Below, piece after piece: positions 60,587 through 64,000 of a DNA stretch of 64,000 bases (the stretch's first letter is position 1; each line of letters starts with the position of its first letter). The DNA is taken from contig NC_084708.1 in NCBI RefSeq assembly GCF_033807575.1, positions 2,628,501 to 2,692,500 on the forward strand, read 5' to 3'. The notes under the pieces were generated by a model, which had not been told where the DNA came from, ran no database searches, and saw only the letters and a program-made list of their open reading frames with translations. This DNA is from Cydia pomonella. Its lineage: Eukaryota > Arthropoda > Insecta > Lepidoptera > Tortricidae. Made by a program: the position numbers and the translations under genes.

Positions 60587-61888
60587 TTATTCGTAATCAT
60601 CATTAAACTCCCTATAGTTATCGTAGTATGGTCTGCTGTCTCTGAATTGTCTTTGTTGTGGCTGTTGGGGCTGCGAGCCGCCGAAGCAGTGCGCGAACCG
60701 GCGGTCGCAGTCGGCCGCCGTGTACGTCTGGTGGTCCCAGAGCCGGGCGTTCTCTTTGCTGGAAAAGAGTAATAGATAGTTAGAAAGAATACTCTTTATT
60801 GGCACACCTTAGTAAAAATATACAAGAAAAATAAACAATTGATTAAATTTAGAGGCAGACAACGGTCTTATCGTTAAAAAGCGATCTCTTCCAGACAACC
60901 TTTGGGTAGCGGAAATAGAGAAGTTAATCGAAAAAGGTGTTGCTAAACTGTTATGAAGCCTACATTCACACACACAATTACAGTGAATAAACATACACAT
61001 ATAAGGAATACAAATAGACATACATATAAATATATATAAAATTAACCGAAACATAGCTAAATATGACAGCAGCATGTCAGCCATAGAGTAAAAATAACTT
61101 TGTACTATATAAACACTAAGGGAGAGATAAATAATGTTCTTTGAGTGATTTTTTAAACACATTTTTTTTAAATAAACGCTTCTATTCTATTCTATTGTTA
61201 TACGCTGTATACAGTCGCCATCAGATATATCGGAGCGAGCAAGGTGCTCACAAATATCTGAACACGCCTCTATTATCAAGGCGTTAGAGTGCGTGCTCCG
61301 ATGTTTTTGTGTGTGTATAAAATGTGTAATTAACTCTTTGGGTTCGGTTTTGTCAACTTACTGTCGTGGTTAGGGATTTAATCAAATTCCTAAACAAATC
61401 TAGTGAAATGAAAAAGCGTGTCGCGTTTAGTGGCCGATTTTGTCTTTTCAGAACAGAGTTAGTGATTTGGTCAATTGACTGAATTTTTCTAGGGAAATGG
61501 TGATATGGATTCGCCAATTTAACATCCTGCGTGATTTGATCATATCCCTTAGAAGTTCAAATCTCTGTTTTAATCATTTCCCTGCGAAATATATACTTTG
61601 ACAAACTAGTTGTAATGAGGTAAATTAATTGTAGAAAAGGTGTTAAGTTTAAGAGAAATTGTGCTTCGAATAGATAGCTTCTGTACTTAGACAAATTCAG
61701 AAGGTAAATTTAATTTGTTAGGTACCACAAAGCATAGCACGTTTTTTTAAACACTAATAACCGTTTAGTAATAGTGAACATGTATTTAAACTCACTTGAC
61801 GAAGTAAAGCTCGAACGCCGATAAGAAGTTTCTAGAAGATCTCGCGTGCAGTCTGCACAGTTCCAATTTCTCGCAGTCCTCTGCTACG
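60587..61888 (-). CDS. Unrecognised gene, last two coding exons
   Basis: Two exons are joined by matching phase: 61888-61796 (acceptor TTTATTTACAG, donor GTGAGT) and 60758-60587 (acceptor TCTTTTCCAG, stop TAA). Together they encode the last ~86 residues, starting VAEDCEKLELCRLHARSSRN and continuing through ARLWDHQTYTAADCDRRFAH, then a glutamine-rich stretch (GGSQPQQPQQRQF) and an acidic/tyrosine-rich tail (PYYDNYREFNDDYE). At least four cysteines (DCEKLELC, DCDRRFAHC) suggest a disulfide-bonded, possibly secreted, small domain; that is inference. The first exon needs two bases from an upstream exon, which must lie at higher coordinates, perhaps beyond the window. The product is not recognised. 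Confidence 0.75.
60781..60910 (-). mobile_element. LINE 3' tail fragment in the intron of the minus-strand gene
   Basis: ACTCTTTATTGGCACACCTT and GGTCTTATCGTTAAAAAGCG...CTTCCAGACAACC resemble the antisense of a widespread lepidopteran LINE 3' end. Assigned from memory. Confidence 0.4.
61210..61305. mobile_element. Mariner-like MITE, family I copy 2, right-truncated
   Basis: TA-CAGTCGCCATCAGATATAT, then GAACACGCCTCTATTATCAA and GAGTGCGTGCTC. The right terminus is lost. Confidence 0.65.
61310..61790. other. Intron or intergenic, nothing recognised
   Basis: AT-rich sequence with GATTTGATCATATCCC-like phrases. No gene. Confidence 0.4.
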
Positions 61889-61989
61889 CTGTAAATAAAG
61901 TAAACTTTAACTAGTAAGTAATAGACTAAAAAAGTAAGTAATAAATGGTCTTGTTATCGTTGTTATCTGTATCTATCAGCACGCGTACG

Positions 61990-62295
61990 ACATGGCCTCT
62001 TTTCTCATCATGACGTCTCGCCGTCAGACTAGATGGCGTTGATCGCCGCCCTTTCGCCGCCGCAAAGCCGCGTTCAGTTTTATGTTTACGCCGTGTCGTA
62101 CAGCTGCGTTCGTGACCCACAAATGGTCTCGCCGGAAGATCAGCGCTGACTTTTGGGTTAGCATTAATACTGAGGCGGGACCATTTCGTGGTAAACTATT
62201 TATTTATTCTATGTTTCTTCCTTTTGTTATGTTGTAATACTTTTGTATGTCATAGTTTATCACGAATAAATGCTATGATTTCTGATTTCTGATTT
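61990..62295 (+). mobile_element. Probable LINE 3' region
   Basis: GACCCACAAATGGTCTCGCC and GCTGACTTTTGGGTTAGC are followed by an AT-rich stretch ending in repeated ATTTCTG units (62276-62293), a microsatellite-like tail typical of LINEs. No ORF. Confidence 0.35.
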
Positions 62296-62628
62296 AAAGT
62301 CGAAATAGATAATAGTTGCCCCGATTTTTTTTGGTCTCAGGCGTTACTTTGGTTGAGGCTAAATACAACTCGAGAGCAAAAGTTCCGGGTCATTAGCATT
62401 TACTTCAATATCTTGAAAACGAATAAAGCTAGCGTATTGAAATAAATTGATCCTTATAGAGAATTTAATAATCCTTAATTACACGTATTAAAACTTATTG
62501 ATTGACGTAAAGTAATGGCATGAGAAAAAACAATCATTTTTTTTTTACTGTTTGTATTTGGTTTGTTTGTCAGATGTTTATTGTGTTTTGTATTTGAATT
62601 CTAAATTCGTTGAAAAATGTACCTCTTT

Positions 62629-63359
62629 TTAGGGTTCCGTAGCCAAAAACGGAACCCTTATAGATTCGTCATGTCCGTCTGTCTGTCCGATTCTGTCACA
62701 GCCACTTTTTTCCGAAACTATAAGAGCCATACTGTTCAAACTTAGTAAGTGGATGTATTCTATGAACCGCATTAAGATGTTCACACAAAAATAGAAAAAA
62801 AACAATAAATTTTGGGGGTTCCCCATACTTAGAACTGAAACTCAAAAAATCTTTTTTCATCAAACCCATACGTGTGGGGTATCTATGGATAGGTCTTCAA
62901 AAATGATATTGAGGTTTCTAATATCATTTTTTTCTAAAATGAATAGTTTGCGCGAAAGACACTTCCAAAGTGGTAAAATGTGTCCCCCCCCCCCCGTAAC
63001 TTCTAAAATAACAGAATGAAAAAACTAAAAAAAATATATGATATACATTGTCATGCAAACTTCCACCGAAAATTGGTTTGAACGAGATCTAGTAAGTAGT
63101 TTTTTTTTAATACGACATAAAATTTAAAAAAAAAAATTTTTTCATCAAACCCATACGTGTGGGGTATCTATGAATAGGTCTTCAAAAATGATATTTAGGT
63201 TCCTAATATCATTTTTTTCTAAACTGAATAGTTTGCGCGAGAGACACTTCCAAAGTGTAAAATGTTGAACAAGATCTAGCAAGTAGATTTTTTTTAATAC
63301 ATCTCAAATGGTACGGAACCCTTCATGCGCGAGTCCGACTCGCACTTGGCCGCTTTTTT
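62629..63359 (+). mobile_element. Family B repeat with an internal ~286-bp tandem duplication
   Basis: It starts AGGGTTCCGTAGCCAAAAAC, with GTCCGTCTGTCTGTCCG, and ends GGTACGGAACCCTTCATGCG...CGAGTCCGACTCGCACTTGG. The block beginning TTTTTCATCAAACCCATACG is present twice (about 62853 and 63139). Confidence 0.75.
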
Positions 63360-63684
63360 ACATTTACCGTGTAAGTGACTTGGTTTTGTAATGTAAACTT
63401 ATATATGTGGAATAAACGACATTGAAATTGAAATAAAGCGAGACTGAATATCTTAAAATATTATAATAATAGACTAACTTTCTCCGGGTTCTAATCCTGG
63501 AAAGGCCGTTGTTGTAGAAGCCCGATGCTAGACCCTGGTTGATATATCTCTTCCCCAGCCGGTGAACTTTCTGTTCTGTAACAAGTATAACTGTCATTAG
63601 AACGCATATCATTTACGTGCTGAAAATTATCTTATAATCTCAACATGAACTTTAAGTCTTTAATGATCATGAAGGACTCAATCT

Positions 63685-64000
63685 CCGGAAGCTGAGAATC
63701 TTCACTGATGGGTCCAAAACAGACAGCGGGTCGGGCTCCGAAACCTTCACAGAAGACCTGAACATGTCAATTACCACACCGCTAGGAGCCCATAACTCGG
63801 TATTCCAAGCTGAGTGCATGGACATCATAAACTTATACACGAATGCCACGAACGACTAACGGAGATTTGTCATAATAATAATAATAAGATCACTTTACAA
63901 TGGATCAAGGGACACAGTGGATCCCGGGGTAACGATGCTGCGGACGAGCTCGCCAGGCAAGGATCGAGTGCGGGGGCGATTGGCCCGGAACCAATTCTCC
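63685..64000 (+). pseudogene. RNase H domain fragment of a non-LTR retrotransposon
   Basis: FTDGSKTDSGSG (the RNase H DGS motif), then AHNSVFQAECM, and after a broken (ATA)n stretch WIKGHSGSRGNDAADELARQ. This is the standard order of RNase H motifs in I/R1-like non-LTR elements. The frame is interrupted near 63860-63890 and the window edge cuts the 3' end. Confidence 0.8.

Overview
The window looks like nuclear DNA of a lepidopteran insect (moth or butterfly). It is AT-rich, its genes are split by GT-AG introns, and the non-coding sequence is packed with repeats typical of Lepidoptera: tRNA-derived SINEs, RTE-like and other LINE fragments, a Helitron-like 3' end, and many foldback MITEs whose ends often carry clear target-site duplications. 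No bacterial, viral or CRISPR features were seen.

Layout. Positions 1 to about 21.9 kb hold no confidently recognised host gene: a repeat desert with MITEs, a 5'-truncated non-LTR reverse transcriptase ORF (11932-13296), a Helitron-like 3' terminus near 14964, and one possible orphan terminal exon (3525-3623). At 22132-22869 (+) lies a complete two-exon CFAP20 (Bug22) gene, preceded by a perfect RFX X-box and a CCAAT box. At 24780-57702 (+) lies a complete 19-exon NOMO gene (nodal modulator, an ER membrane protein of the multipass translocon), reconstructed here exon by exon with consistent reading phases (1168 residues). Its introns hold most of the other features: SINEs, MITEs, RTE fragments, a 15.9 kb intron 15 with a ~235-bp-period repeat array, and partial duplicate copies of NOMO's own exons 9, 13, 17 and 19. 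Beyond NOMO is a minus-strand gene represented by its last two coding exons (60587-61888, product not recognised), then LINE and MITE debris, ending in an RNase H fragment of a non-LTR element cut by the window edge.

The two recognised genes have unrelated roles: CFAP20 acts in the ciliary or flagellar axoneme, NOMO at the ER translocon. They are adjacent and co-oriented, with ~1.9 kb between them holding two TIR elements. The most unusual structure is the set of exon echoes in NOMO: partial, downstream, same-strand copies of exons, one of which (exon 17) is still open in frame and differs largely by synonymous changes. The window is also a good record of transposon nesting, with empty-site and TSD evidence visible directly.
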